From: Trichostrongylus colubriformis
Taxonomy: Eukaryota > Nematoda > Chromadorea > Rhabditida > Trichostrongylidae
Assembly (NCBI GenBank): GCA_963978905.1
Contig: OZ022256.1
Location: 52,376,001-52,440,000, forward strand
Reading direction: 5' to 3'
Length of the DNA: 64,000 bases
The notes under the pieces are model-generated. The model worked only from the letters and a program-made list of their open reading frames with translations. It was not told where the DNA came from and did no database searches. Every line of letters starts with the position of its first letter. Position 1 is the first letter of the stretch. Below, in pieces: positions 35,401-46,925 of the stretch. Both the position numbers and the translations under genes were made by a program.

Positions 35401-38400
35401 CATTTTGCATGCTGCGATTCGTGTAAAATCGTTAGAATGTGAAGTTTCTGCGTTTGTAGTCTTATGTCAAATTTTAGCGCAGTGAGCGGCACGGCGACTT
35501 TCTTCGAGGGTGATTGTGTGCATTGTGCACATTACCTTCAAAGATTTGCGCCCAAATTAATTATATCTTGATCAGGATTGTTCTCATGTGATCTCATGGT
35601 TCGTTTTATTCCTTATGATACTACTTTGTCTTGCTAGGCGCAAAAATTATTGTTTTAGATTGAAATGAGATGAACAGCTATTTCTTTGTAGGACCCCCAT
35701 GGTACCAGCCAATTGCGTCCTGAGTGGAATCCCAACTGACCGCATCAAGTCGTGCTGGTGGCGCCGGGAGTGCGACGCTACAAAGCGAAAATTTGACATA
35801 AGGCTACACACCACAGGAATCGTCGTGATCCCTCTCACTTAAGCATGCTATTTCCCCTCCATAAAACATGGCCCGTGTGTACTTACAGAACACAGGTGAT
35901 AGTATAACCAGCATTGCAGTAGGAGATTATGACATATTTCACAATTATTCCGCAACCCGCCAAAATCACAATTAACGGAACCTTTGAAACGGTCTCGGAC
36001 GGCTGACTGCAAGAGAAATCAGCATTACGTGGAAAGTTGTTGAATTGACATCTTTGAGAACAAAAATCTGAGGACGAGTAGTAAACAACAATAAGGATGA
36101 TGATACAATTACAACTTAGCATTATAAGAACTAGACTTATAGACCTTTCTTGATTAAAGGCCACCACTTCCCACCGTTGACTTTCGTAGCATTATCCCTT
36201 TGCAAAGATTTACCCCAGGCAATTTCACGGATGTATACCTCTGGGTGTGTAGCCTTATGTCGAGTTCTCGCTTTCCGGCGTCGCACTCGCGGCGCCATCA
36301 GCACGATTTGCCGCGACCAATTGAAATTCCGCTCAAGGGGCAAGGGGCTGGCCCTAAAAAGGCAAAATAGTCGCATAAAAAGTGAAGGAAGCGATAATGT
36401 TATATGATTACAATCCTAATCGAGAGAAAATCAATTCGGACGTAAAACCATGAAGGGAGCGTACTCTATGTACGCAATCACACGAGGAGAAATCTCCGTC
36501 CGAAAATTCGCCATACGGCTACACACCCCTACCGTTATATCAGGATTTCGCACCACGACGAGCGACGTGCGTGGCGAACTCTGTAGTTGGGCCCTGAAAC
36601 GATTTACCGGTGATGCTGGAGGCGCCATACAAAGATGACATGAAATCGCTCTGAGACTCAACAACATGGCGGCTTTAGCTCGTCCGCATCACTTCGCTTG
36701 CGACATGCCGCGGTGCGACATGCTGTCACAAAGGTTCACGCTACAGTCCCATTAACTGTTGCAATTTTACTAATTCTAGATATGATGACGTCATCTGCAT
36801 CGACGCCACCCGGGTAATACTTAAGGGTAGACCGCCCGAGGATGACTATATTCATGCGAATTGGATGGTAATGCCGGACAGTCAGAAATACATATGCACA
36901 CAGGTGGGGCCATCGAAAAGGATTTTTTAGGGTATTTTCCAAGAAAGCAGGTGAATGTTAATTTTCATGAAGATGAATGTCTACTTTGATGGCCGTGATG
37001 CACCACCGTATTTCAGCGTCAGGCCTACTTTAGCAATTCACTTTTACATTTTTAGGGACCAATCCAAGAAACCATAACTGATTTTTGGCATATGATCTTC
37101 ACAGAAAAAGGAAATGTTATCGTTATGTTATGTGATTTCAAAGAAGGTAACACCGTCTTACCTCCATCCGCAGTGGAGAGCAGATTTTTTGCCTTGGGGT
37201 CGGAGAGACATGGCAGAGAGTGTAAAGGTTCATGAAGATTGCGCCCATGGTCAAGTATTAGGCAACCAAAAAAGTTCGTGCGGAGTTTCCTAATTGATAA
37301 TTCTGTGTATCGCTGAACTTCGCTGGAACTTTGCCCAGGGGGTTATTTGGGAAAACGATGTCGTATTCGTGATCAGCACCCCAAATAACCTCCCTGGGCA
37401 AAGTTGGTGCAACAACTCGTTTTCATCAAAATCGCTGAAACTTTGCCCAAAACGGCGCTCGCGCTAAAAACCAATGTCATATCCGTGTTCAGCATCCTGA
37501 ATAGCTTCTAGATGACAATTTCAAACAAAGTTGGTGAAGAACTGTGGTTGCACCGATTTGGTGCAATTGCACCAATTTGGCGCCAGAATCAAAAACCGAT
37601 GTCCAATTCGTGATCGGCACCCCAAATAACCCCACCACCTGGGCAAATTTTTAGCGAAGTTCAGCGATACGTTGCATAGAAATATGAATTAGGAAATACC
37701 GCACAAACTTTTTTGGGCCTAATAATTGGCTGAACCAGAAAAGTACAGAAAGTCGAGAACTGAAATTGAAAGAAACAAGAGTCGAAATCGAAAATTGAAA
37801 CGAAAAATGTAATCCTATGTAGAGAAGGTACTTGACACTCCTTCAAAGCAATCTCCTTGAAACATTCAAAAAGCGGAAGTTGGCAGCGGGTTTGCACCAC
37901 GCCCCCTGGCTTGCATGAGGGCGGAGGCGATACACGCTGAATCGGCTAAGGCCTTCGTCGAGGATTCGTTGACGGGGAATGGTATTCTGGATTGGAAGCC
38001 TAATGACGTTTATAGAGTTGAAGGAGAGACGATATTTTTCTGTTTTTTCAGGAAAATATTCAGAAAAAACCTTTCTCAGGAAATCTCGGAGGGGGTCGTG
38101 TTGCTCGAAAATTTTCGTCGACGCTAGGTTTTACCCTGCCCCAGCGCTCTATCACCAATGACAATGTCAGCTGAATCTTTTTCCCTGGACAGAATGCGAG
38201 ACGTGCTTTCAAACATCCTTGTGTGCCATGCCAATCCCAACTTTGTGATGTCGAACGTTAGACGAGGACTTTAGGGAAGAACGAAAAATGCGCTCTATAC
38301 CATCCGAAAACCAAGAACGAATGCGGAAAGTTTGGTCCATACAGAGTATATTTGAAAGAAGTTAAGCCAAATCCATTCAACTCAATCAAACACTTGATTC

Positions 38401-40426
38401 TGTGCGTGAGAAAAGATAGAAAGTAAGTTCCACCATATGTGAAACATATTCGTAGGACTTTTCCCGAATAGTATGCTTTTCAGGTGCTCTTTAGATGTCC
38501 ATCATCTGTCATGCTCAGAATGGCCTGATCATACAGCTCCGTATAAAGCTGGTCCGATAGTGGGTATGTTGAGGTTGGCCAGGGTACTCGCCAAAGGAAG
38601 TCCAATAATCGTTCATTGCTCGGCAGGAATCGGTCGTTCAGCTACGTTTATCGGTACGTTCATCAAAATATAGACCATCAGTCAAGAATGACTCACGTAT
38701 GTGATTCTAAATAGAACAGCAAAGGTGGGAGCAATAACCTTCAGATCCGTTCAATTGACAAGAGTGATGATAATTAATATGGCAGCGATAAATAACATTT
38801 TCGAAAGTTCGGGAAAGGACACGCACTCCTTTGGGCCGTCGACAAAAACAAGTAGATGCTTTTTTGATGAGTATTGGTCGATTCCGCGTGGATCTGTGAT
38901 GTGTGGCGGTCATGAGAAGCACATCACGCGGCTTAAGGATGGCGCATAGGGATCTGTAGCACAGAGAAAAACACAAAAAGCTCAAATTTCACTTTCAGTG
39001 AGAGCTGCTCCTTTATTCTGTAACCTCGAATGCTGGTTACATGTGGTGATCCTCTTTCCTCTCCCTGACCATAGAACTATCACTCATGTTGCAAAGGAAG
39101 CCTGCCGATGGCTTGGTACACTCAATTCCTTGGGTGTGCGTCAGGAGGATCGACTTTGGTTCCTGCGCCAGGAGCAATGAGTGACGTGCGTGACAAGTTG
39201 CTTACTAATCTTGTTGCGAACTGAATCGAGCTGAAAGAAACTTTTTACGCAAAGTGATAGTTCTCGTGGCGCGGTGACCAAACAAGCCAGTTCTGACACA
39301 CATCTAAAGTCCATCTAAAGATCATATGAAAATGAATTTGAATGTAGTTTCTGGTGTATCAATGCACCATCTGAGTGCCATCATGCGCCTCCACAGTTTC
39401 CATGTGGCATAGCTGTTTTTGATGAGGTAATTCATGTTGAATTCTTTTCTACCCTAACAGATCCCTTTCCAGGTATCGATTATGCAATGCAAAAGATCCG
39501 AGAGGATTCTACCGTATCCATGGTAGACGTGTTAAAGGATCTCCGCCAACAACGATTCCAAAGCATTCAAGGCATCATCCAATACATATTCTTGCATATT
39601 TGTGTACTCGAAGGATTTGCAGATGTAAGTGGAAAGACGGAAAGGTGCCATCACAATGAGGGGGAGGGGTGGGACATCTTATTAGAATCATTAATGCGCA
39701 TCTAAGCGTTTTGGAACGATCTTTAAGGGGTCATTCTGCACATTCAGGCGCATATTTACTTTTTTCATATTTTTTATTTGAGCCTTAGTGGGGAAAGGAA
39801 GGGGGAATGCACCTTCTCCTTACCCTCCCCCCCCCCCCCCTCCCCCCTCCCCCGTCATTGCGACAACAGCACCGGTCGGAGGTACAGTCCATTTCGGAGC
39901 GCCTGGCAGGGCGTGGCCTACGGACGTGGATGAATGTGTATCAAATTCTCTCACCCCGCCACACAATCTCACTTTGCCACTCACCCAAGTCCGTAGGCTA
40001 GGCCTGCCAGGCACTCCGAAATGGACTGTATTTGATAGTGGTGTAGTGGGCGCCGCTATTGATCAGAGGAGACTCAGAGGCACTAAAAGGAGGGCATCGA
40101 AAGAAAGCAAAATTGGGAATTTGGTGTCTTCGAGTGAAAAGGTAGGGTATCAAGGGAAAACACAGACTTCATTAGACTGGCTAATGCAAGACAAGTGATT
40201 TGATCCACTCACCTTGTGTGTGATAGCGGCGCCATCTGCAAAACGTTACAGCTTGCCTATCTTTATTTTACGTTTTTCTTATCTGTGTAATTCAAAAAAA
40301 GCTTATCAGGAAGGAATAATTGAACGAAAAGGGAAATTCACGCAATATATGTCTGATTATAATCGAATGCTGACAATTTTCAATAAACGTGTAGCAGCAA
40401 AGATGAAAACAGAAGAAAAGAAGTAG
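32488..40426 (+). CDS. Cytosolic protein tyrosine phosphatase, paralogue 2 (canonical active site)
   Basis: Exons 32488-32535, 32589-32652, 34222-34328, 35098-35195, 36780-36903, 37056-37146, 38275-38422, 38484-38653, 39473-39624 and 40310-40426 give a complete 372-residue frame. The ATG follows a TTTCTAG acceptor, so the start may be trans-spliced. The PTP domain (about 70-345) shows KNRYDDVICIDATRVIL, DYIHANWM, QETITDFWHMI, SEWPDHTAP (Trp240-Asp242), the full signature HCSAGIGRS with catalytic Cys272 and Arg278 (38614-38640), and QRFQSIQGIIQY. The C-terminus is basic (KRVAAKMKTEEKK). There is no signal peptide or membrane segment, so it is a cytosolic phosphotyrosine phosphatase. The six PTP-domain exons after the N-terminus are 98, 124, 91, 148, 170 and 152 bases, versus 98, 124, 91, 151, 170 and 152 in paralogue 1, so this is a tandem duplicate. 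Worm relatives are often germline or sperm expressed; that role is inference. Confidence 0.92.
34398..34631 (+). other. Orphan terminal-exon-like ORF in phosphatase intron
   Basis: After a good acceptor (AAGCTTACAG) a phase-0 frame of 77 codons runs to TAG. It reads as protein: IEYPPPLTPGLLRRASYVAR and later ARADSVEEARVNIAMVQNCI. The preceding phosphatase exon (34222-34328) also ends in phase 0, so it could be an alternative 3' exon giving a protein without the phosphatase domain, or a duplicated last exon of another gene. I do not recognise the family. Confidence 0.4.
35455..35605. repeat. Dispersed repeat (partner at 28766-28915)
   Basis: Same order of motifs as 28766-28915 (GTAGTCTTATGTCAAATTTT, GGCACGGCGACTTTCTTCG). 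Immediately nearby, 35697-35815 and 36243-36345 are short opposite-orientation copies sharing GTGTGTAGCCTTATGTC and GTGCGACGC. Confidence 0.6.
36525..36740. repeat. MITE copy, GTGTACCCTTATGTCAGG family
   Basis: The interior matches the other two copies (TATCAGGATTTCGCAC, AACAACATGGCGGCTTTAGC, CTCGTCCGCA). It ends only about 40 bases before the exon at 36780. Confidence 0.65.
37258..37722. mobile_element. 465-bp mariner-like MITE
   Basis: The inverted ends (TTAGGCAACCAAAAAAGTTC at the left; complement TTAGGCCCAAAAAAGTTTG at the right) continue with GTATCGCTGAACTTCGCT in both arms and are flanked by TA. Internally, TTTGCCCAGGGGGTTATTTG and CAAATAACCTCCCTGGGCAA form a further hairpin. It lies in the intron between phosphatase exons 37056-37146 and 38275-38422. 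Confidence 0.85.
39885..40028. mobile_element. 144-bp MITE, CAGTCCATTTCG family
   Basis: The inverted ends CAGTCCATTTCGGAGCGCCT and AGGCACTCCGAAATGGACTG are flanked by TA on both sides. The inner arms carry GGGCGTGGCCTACGGAC and its near complement. It sits in the last intron of phosphatase paralogue 2. This is the best-preserved copy in the window. Confidence 0.88.
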
Positions 40427-40695
40427 TCAGATCACTGAGCATTCATGTGTCAATATTCATCTCTTTCTTCTATCAACTCAATCATTATACTCTTCATTAA
40501 TTGCCTCTAGTACATAGCAGTTTAGTCAATTTTTCACTGCATAAATTTTATGTAGAAAAAAAGAAAGTCAATAATGTGCACATAGCTTAATTATGCTTTA
40601 TAAGTCACAAGTAAACTAGCAACGACTATAACTGCTCTTGTCTAGACGACTGGCTTCTCACAAATTGATCTTGTTCAATTATGACTATTAACGTT

Positions 40696-40701
40696 AATAA
40701 A
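40696..40701 (+). terminator. Poly(A) signal of phosphatase paralogue 2
   Basis: AATAAA lies about 270 bases after the TAG stop at 40424-40426. Confidence 0.5.
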
Positions 40702-40940
40702 AGAATTCGTTTTTATGGCGTTATTCGCAGTACACCGCCTTTATAGAGCGCTTACAAAAACTTCAGGCGTAAAATCAAGTGTCATATTGCTGCATTTGCA
40801 CCGATCACACTTCACTGAACGTCACGACCTTTTACTACCCTTCATTTAGTACGATTCTTCCTAAGCGCTCGACCCTTGGAGGAATATAGACAACGGCTGG
40901 TCCTTGTTTATGCCATGTCGTGAGAGGGACTAAAACTATA

Positions 40941-41059
40941 CAGAACATCGGTGGCGAGGTTACTGTAGGTGCAGTGTGGCAGCGGTGTACCCCGTACAAT
41001 CGTGTATCAAACTTTTGAAAAAAAAGAAAAAGAATCTTTATCTTGCTTTCAGAAAACAT
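40941..41059. repeat. Dispersed repeat (partner at 46065-46190)
   Basis: CAGAACATCGG, TTACTGTAGGTGCAGT, CAATCGTGTATCAAACTTT and TTTATCTTGCTTT occur in the same order in both places. It lies in the gap between two convergent genes. No terminal structure could be defined. Confidence 0.7.
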
Positions 41060-41418
41060 ATCGGGCCTTGATCTCCCTGCTCCACATAGTCGTAAACTCC
41101 AAAAAAAAAATAAGTATAAGTGAAACAAAGTTCACAAATGGTACACGCTCCTGTCATAGATGGGCCTTTTAATCTGTAGCTTTTCCTCTCCTTCACTTGT
41201 TATCGATTAGAAAGATGGAGGCAATCATTCTTAGATCGTTAAAGAAATTAAGAGTTTCTCAGATTTTCTGAATTTTTGTCTCATTGATTTATGATGAAGT
41301 AAGTAAGGTGATAATTTACTGCACAACGGGATGACTTTTGCCGTAGCGATGAACCCATCAGCGGTTGATCACTGTGGTCTTATCAGAGTTATCAGTGTCG
41401 GTAAAGGTGCAATATAAG

Positions 41419-41424
41419 TTTATT
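41419..41424 (-). terminator. Poly(A) signal of small secreted-protein gene
   Basis: TTTATT on the plus strand is AATAAA on the minus strand, 66 bases after the stop codon at 41490. Confidence 0.55.
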
Positions 41425-41489
41425 AGTTCATTCGGTTACTACAAGCAAATACGAAATGGAAAGCAATCGCCAACTACTGAAAACGACCA

Positions 41490-42140
41490 TCAGTTGACTT
41501 GAAATGGACCCCCACCTGGTGGGCCCGTTGTACGTCCACCAACGGTTTTGTATGTGTATGATTTACCATTCACACTGATCGTGAACTCTTCGACAAGCTG
41601 TCCTTGGCTGTCAGTATGGCTCGATGTGGACGTGGAAATCGAAGTACCATCCGGGAACGTGGCTGTGTAAGGTTTGCCACCGATCGTTGTTGTGACTGTT
41701 GTGACTCCATCTTTCGTCACGATAGACACAGAATTTCCTGACGACGAACTGGGCATAGAAGCAGATTGTTGGATTTGCTGGGCTAGATTCGCTCCCCAGT
41801 TGGGATCGAACACTCCACCCTAGATAAAAAGAGCAAGCTTCATTCTATAAATAATAGATGTAAGTCGTAAATAATAGTAAAGACTGCGCTTGTCGGTGGA
41901 CACTACTGTACCCCAGCTATTCAACAAACATATCAATTTACCTGGAAGGTATTTGGTGGAATTGGATTGAAATATGGACTGAAGGGATCCCACTGGTTAT
42001 GCTAAAAAGGATACAACTGAATTTTCAGTACTGACGCGATTTGGTCTCTCTCAATGATAAAAGCGATAGTATATACTTACCTGAGCTCCAGCCAGAGGAA
42101 AGATTAGAAAATTAATAGCAGAGATTAGAAAGTGGAACAT
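41490..42140 (-). CDS. Small secreted Ser/Thr-rich protein, unrecognised
   Basis: Three exons on the minus strand, 42081-42140, 41942-42001 and 41490-41819, all phase 0 with good splice sites, give a complete 149-residue protein. Exon 1 alone encodes a 20-residue signal peptide (MFHFLISAINFLIFPLAGAQ). Exon 2 is Pro/Phe/Asn-rich (DPFSPYFNPIPPNTF). Exon 3 starts with GGVFDPNWGANL and continues with two similar beta-rich blocks, TVTTTIGGKPYTATFPDG and EFTISVNGKSYTYKTVGG, which look like an internal duplication around a GK-(P/S)-YT turn. The end is Gly/Pro-rich. I do not recognise a named family; a secreted or extracellular-matrix protein of nematodes is the natural guess. It is convergent with phosphatase paralogue 2. 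Confidence 0.85.
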
Positions 42141-43730
42141 TTTGGTGAAACTATGCAAGGAAAACCGAGGGGCGTTTATAGCTTTCTTTTGACTTGGTTC
42201 GATTTGCATGAAAACAGTCAACGATCAATAGGTGATGACACTTCGTCGGCAAATACAAACATCCCTCGGCCGAACACTGAAACTCACCATTGGGAAAACG
42301 TGATTCATTATTGATTGTTTCTTTTCAGCAGTTACGTGGCCACACAGTGCGCTACATAATTTGGGCAACTAACAATAAGTGAATGAATCTTAGGCTTGGA
42401 GAATAAGAATATGTGACCACCAGGATCTAGCACTGGCTGGGGGAATCCCTCGAAAAGGGGCTGCTATTGGTGAGCCCGAGTAAGAAATCCTCGAGGCATA
42501 CGATTTGGTTTCCTATAATCCCGTCCGAGGTTGTTTAATTTGCCTCAACTCAGCGTCTGTGAAACAATAAATTGAAATCTAATGTGCTCCTTATTCATGC
42601 GCTTCTACTCAACAGGTATCAATTAAGGAAAAGCGTGCAACATCCGCCGTCACCCCACCCACACTCCCAGCTTGCCCACTGCTTTTGAATCGATCATTGA
42701 GGGGGGGCTCCGCATTGTCTATCTTCAATAGGCTACAGCTTGCAGATGGCCTATCGTATTAGTGAGTTGTATCAGTGGAATATCCTTGTACGTCTCGATC
42801 TCATCAGGATTCGCGAATCTAGCGGTCTGCTCAGCCGCTGGAGATGAAACGCCTTCTTCGCTTTCAAGTCCCCTCTCCTATACCTTTTTTTCTGTTCTTG
42901 ACTTATAGATGGGAATATAGTATAGTGGCCCCAGGCTCAACAATATTTTGTGTATTTCCAATGGTCTGGAGAAAAGCTCCGCATGGAGCGAAAATCGAGC
43001 TATCGTTGAGAAACAGATGCTGGCATTACAAATGCAAATGAAGTGAACACTTCTCGGATTTGAATAAATCCATTTCACAAAAGTGTTTGTAAGAATCATC
43101 ATCCAGCAGAAATCAGTTGAAAGCGATATTGGCGTTTGCTACTTTTGATGACTGCTTTTGTCTTAGCAGTTTAATGGAACAGCGTGTATGAATGTTTGAA
43201 AAGCATACAGTGTGTGAATTGTTGTATACGATGTTTAACTGCTTGGAGGGTGTTAGCACGATTTTATTGGCTGACGTTTGGCGGTTTCGCCTTTTTCGGA
43301 GCCTTAAAGAGGGAAAAGGTCAAGTCATGACTTACTCGACCAAATACCTCAGGCATACCTTTCTAGAAATTCAATGTCACTTCAGAACACCCACAAATAC
43401 TAGGGAAAAACACCCTACCTTCACCAGATCCACAGAATCGACTGCCACCGACAGAGATTCCGGAGTAAATGAAGTCAGAGTCCCGGTTGAAAAGCTAATC
43501 TTATATATGGCGCGAGTTCCCGCGTAATCGCCAGGCATTCTCCCTCCGGTTGATTTTTGAATCCCTGATCTGGATCCACAGTGCCTCAAGTGTTTTGCGC
43601 GCCATCATTTGAGATTCGTACGCCAGTATCTCAGCCGTGGCCTCAAAGTCCCCGCCATTGTCGGATTCTTGCCTGTGGCAACCTAGAGGGGTCGATATGC
43701 GTGATCTGGCCTTACCGTCTAGATGCCCCT
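42141..43730. other. Intergenic DNA, nothing recognised
   Basis: Upstream region of the small secreted-protein gene. No exon series, TIR pair or RNA gene was found; short ORFs look random. Confidence 0.5.
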
Positions 43731-44240
43731 TAGAGGCAGCTTTAGGGGAAACTCGAACGAAAAGTAAAAGAAGTAGTGAATATGAAAGCCGAGATGCCTA
43801 GTAATAGGATAGTGGAGAAAAAACGGATGGAAATGGCCAAAAACCCGAGAAATAAGACCCCTTCCCACCGTTGGTTCGACCGTCCCGTCAAGAGGCGGTT
43901 AGTTCGCATAGGTTTTCCATTGGCATTACCAAGGCGTAAACATGAAGGGATGTTCGGAAATGCGACAGCATCTTCTTTCATGTGGTGAGCTTCAAGCTGA
44001 AAGTGAGAAAGCGCTCTGCGATACTTTCAATCCTGTCGATCTCCTTGACCAACCTCACCATGACCAACCACTAATCACGTCGTCTGGAGGCGGGCTGCCC
44101 TGAACCAAAGTGGCTTGCCCTGATGAGGCCGCCTCTGCCACAGCTCAAGGGGTCGGCTTCCGCGGGAGATTTCGCCATGCTTAGGGCTTTCAGCCTCGTA
44201 GATTTTCACTAAATGACTCCTTTTGGGATTCCTTATCACG
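43731..44240 (+). repeat. Dispersed AAGGCAG-family TIR element, fused to retroelement
   Basis: Contains the family landmarks GAAAGCCGAGATGCC, GGAGAAAAAACGGATGGAAA and AAATGACTCCTTTTGGGATT, like 46409-46925, 46926-47490 and 55806-56332. Instead of ending in the usual terminal repeat it runs directly into a Penelope-like element at about 44240. The minus-strand frame of the retroelement continues into it. Confidence 0.75.
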
Positions 44241-45583
44241 CGCACATTGAGTGGCCTTCCTGTCTCTCTGATGTAGTCATCTCCACATCTCTGGCAGGAA
44301 ATTCTATAGACTACCCCTGTGGCGGTAGAATCTCCTTCCCTGCCAGCAGGACATGTCATACAATTGGATGAGACGCAGATTCGGTCATACTGACGGTTTT
44401 GAACCAGGCGCTCCTTAAAGTTGTCTGGAGGAATCACCACAATTCCAACCATGCTTTCTAGACCCGATCTCTTCAGACACATCCTCATGGAAGTATTGAT
44501 GTCGTTGGAGATGAAGGGAATAGGAAGGGGGTTTTTCCAGCTAGATGACCATCGGTAGTTCTACGGTACAGGGCGCTTGCTCTGGTTTTATGCTTCGGTG
44601 ACAGGAGGTTGTAGCAATTTAATGTAGCAATTTCTTTGGCCTTAGCCACGGATTCTTTCTTTTCATTCACTCCCGTGCAGACGCTTGCAGCGGTTCGGAC
44701 CATGTTTCTGACGATCGCTTGTTTTGTCTGGAACGGGTGCGCTGAGCGATAGTGGATTATGATGTTTTTGCTGCTGAGCTTCCTATACCATTTCGTGACA
44801 TAGATACCCCTATCGAACCTGACTTGGACGTTGAGGAATGGTAGCCAGTTATTTGAGGGCTTTTCGTGAGGGCCAGTCTAATGTGTTCAGATTGCCTATT
44901 CACCAGTTTGAAGCACTTGTCCATTTCATCTTGTGTGGAGCAAACTATGAAACAATCGTCGATGTAACGACAGTAGAGTAATGGGCGCCTTTCTAGCACG
45001 GGATTTTCTATTTTAGCCATAAAAACAATGGCTAAAGTGGGTGCCAGCTGCTGTCCCATCGTCAAGCCCCTAGTTTGTGCGAAGTACTTTCCTGACCATC
45101 TGAAGATGTTACAATTGAGGCATTCCTTGAGTAACACTATTAAATGACTTATAAAAAGGCCTGCATGTTAATTTTGTCACGATGCTCGTTGAGGAGTTCA
45201 AACACAGCCTCCATAGCATATTCGTTGCTGCCGTTAGTGTAGAGGGCTTCAACGTCAAAGGATTCCATAACACTGGTACTACTCAGAGACACGCTTCGAA
45301 GACGGCTCAGGAATGTCTCAGTGTTTGGAAGATGCAACTGTATATATGAAAGCAGCTGTGCCATTATAATGTTAAGGAACCACGCAATCCTATCGGTAGG
45401 ACCCTCTACACAACTAACAATGGGCCTTAGCTCAATCGACGAGGCATTGACTGAAGTCAAGTCTTCCTCTGTCGAAAACTTATGTGCTTTGACGAGAAGA
45501 TAAAGCACAGGACAGCATGGGGTCTCGATTTTGAGGCGCGAAATGAAGTTAGAGCCAAAACCCGCGGACTTTGCTATGATCAC
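44075..45583 (-). pseudogene. Penelope-like retroelement, decayed (RT plus GIY-YIG)
   Basis: On the minus strand, frames at 45583-45149, 45137-44757, 44703-44485 and 44488-44075 carry consecutive pieces of one polyprotein. The reverse transcriptase shows ELRPIVSCVEG, FDVEALYTN, GLTMGQQLAPTLAIVFM and YCRYIDDCFIV (the YxDD box). Downstream, a GIY-YIG endonuclease-like segment reads GVVYRISCQRCGDDYIRETG, where the second motif is YIR rather than YIG. RT followed by GIY-YIG is the Penelope-like arrangement. Several frameshifts and stops make it non-functional. The end of the last frame is derived from the adjacent TIR repeat, so the element is truncated at about 44240. Confidence 0.85.
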
Positions 45584-46064
45584 CCATACTCGGTTCAGCG
45601 TATAATTCTACTGTACAGTGTGTACTTCTACTCCCAACCGTGGACTGTTCTGCCCTCAAATCAGTATACTTTCAGGAAATAATTTTAAGTTTTGCCCACT
45701 TCACATTTGTTCATCGATCCTCGGCGGCTATCAATCAGAGTCAGTCTCGTCTACGAACGCCCATGGAAATAGGATTCCCTCACTTGCGGTCCACACTTTT
45801 GCTTTCTAACTGAAGCCTTCTCTGTAAAAAAAGTCGTCACCGATCAATCGATAATCATAGCATTGCTACGTAGTACTAAGCATGGTTTTCGACTGGCGAC
45901 TTTTTCAGAAATCGACTCACCGGCCTTCTCCCAACTCGCTTTAGAAGGGCATTTCGCAGTTTTGGTTCTCACATTTATAATTAGTATTCGGAGCTCTACC
46001 GATCCATCCGGGGCTCTTCTCAAAGTTCCATGGGAATTTGAAACCCTTCCCTTGTAAGACTGTA

Positions 46065-46190
46065 CAGAACATCGGAGGCGAAATTACTGTAGGTGCAGTA
46101 TTTAAGCGGTGTACCTCGTGCAATCGTGTATCAAACTTTAGAAAATTAAAGTAAAAACAAAGAGAATTCTTTATCTTGCTTTTAGAAAAT
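46065..46190. repeat. Dispersed repeat (partner at 40941-41059)
   Basis: Matches the motif order of the partner copy with small indels (for example an extra AAAGTAAAAACAA run before TTTATCTTGCTTTT). Confidence 0.65.
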
Positions 46191-46408
46191 ATATATATCA
46201 TATGCTGTGCTTTAGAACCAAAAAGTATGTATCCGTGCGCGTAAAAACAATTCTTATTCCCGAACACAAGAGCGCGACTTGAGTGACTGTGTCTTACAGA
46301 GATCTGCAATGATTCGAATAAAGTTATAATCAGGCTCTAGTTCATAGGATTTCACATTAATTTCACAGAAGCGCTTACTCAGGGTTACTCGAGTGGGCAT
46401 TCGACATT

Positions 46409-46925
46409 GATTAAAGGCAGTGTCTGGGGAAATTCGGCAGAAAAGTAAAAGAAGTAGTGAATGTGAAAGTCGAGATGCCTAGTAACAGGATAGCGAAGAA
46501 AAAACGGATGGAAATGGCCAAAAACCCGAGAAATAGGACCCCTCCCCACCGTTGATCCTCGATGTGGAGCATTACCGTGAAGAGGCGGGTGGTCCGGACG
46601 AGTGTTCATTGGCGTGTTGCCATGTTGTAAACACGAAGAGATGTTCGAGAATGAGTAAGCACCCTTTTTCTGGAGTGCGCTTCAAGCCAAAACTGAGAAA
46701 GCGTGCCGCGATACCATCTATTCCCACCACAGCCAATCAGTCGCTAGGAGGCGGACCGAGCACAGTAAGGCGGCTCGAGCAGAAAAGGCCGCCTCTGCCA
46801 CAGCCCGGGGGCGCGCCCTTCGTGGGGGTTTTCGCCGCAAATAGGCTTCCCAAACCCGTTGTTTTCGACGGAATGACTCCTCTAGGGATTCTCATCACCC
46901 CACATTACCCTTAACACTGTCTTTA
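46409..46925 (+). repeat. Dispersed AAGGCAG-family TIR element
   Basis: Begins TTAAAGGCAGTGTCTGGGG, contains GAAAGTCGAGATGCC and GCGAAGAAAAAACGGATGG, and ends ACCCTTAACACTGTCTTTAA, an inverted terminus. It is immediately followed by a second copy. No coding capacity is seen. Confidence 0.75.

Noticed and set aside
39788..40198. 136-residue plus-strand ORF beginning with a proline run
   Set aside because: The proline run is a poly-C tract and the middle is a MITE; no homologous or splice support.
18909..40426. A single receptor-type phosphatase with two tandem catalytic domains
   Set aside because: The first unit ends with a stop and poly(A) signal, the second has its own ATG, and neither has a signal peptide or membrane helix.
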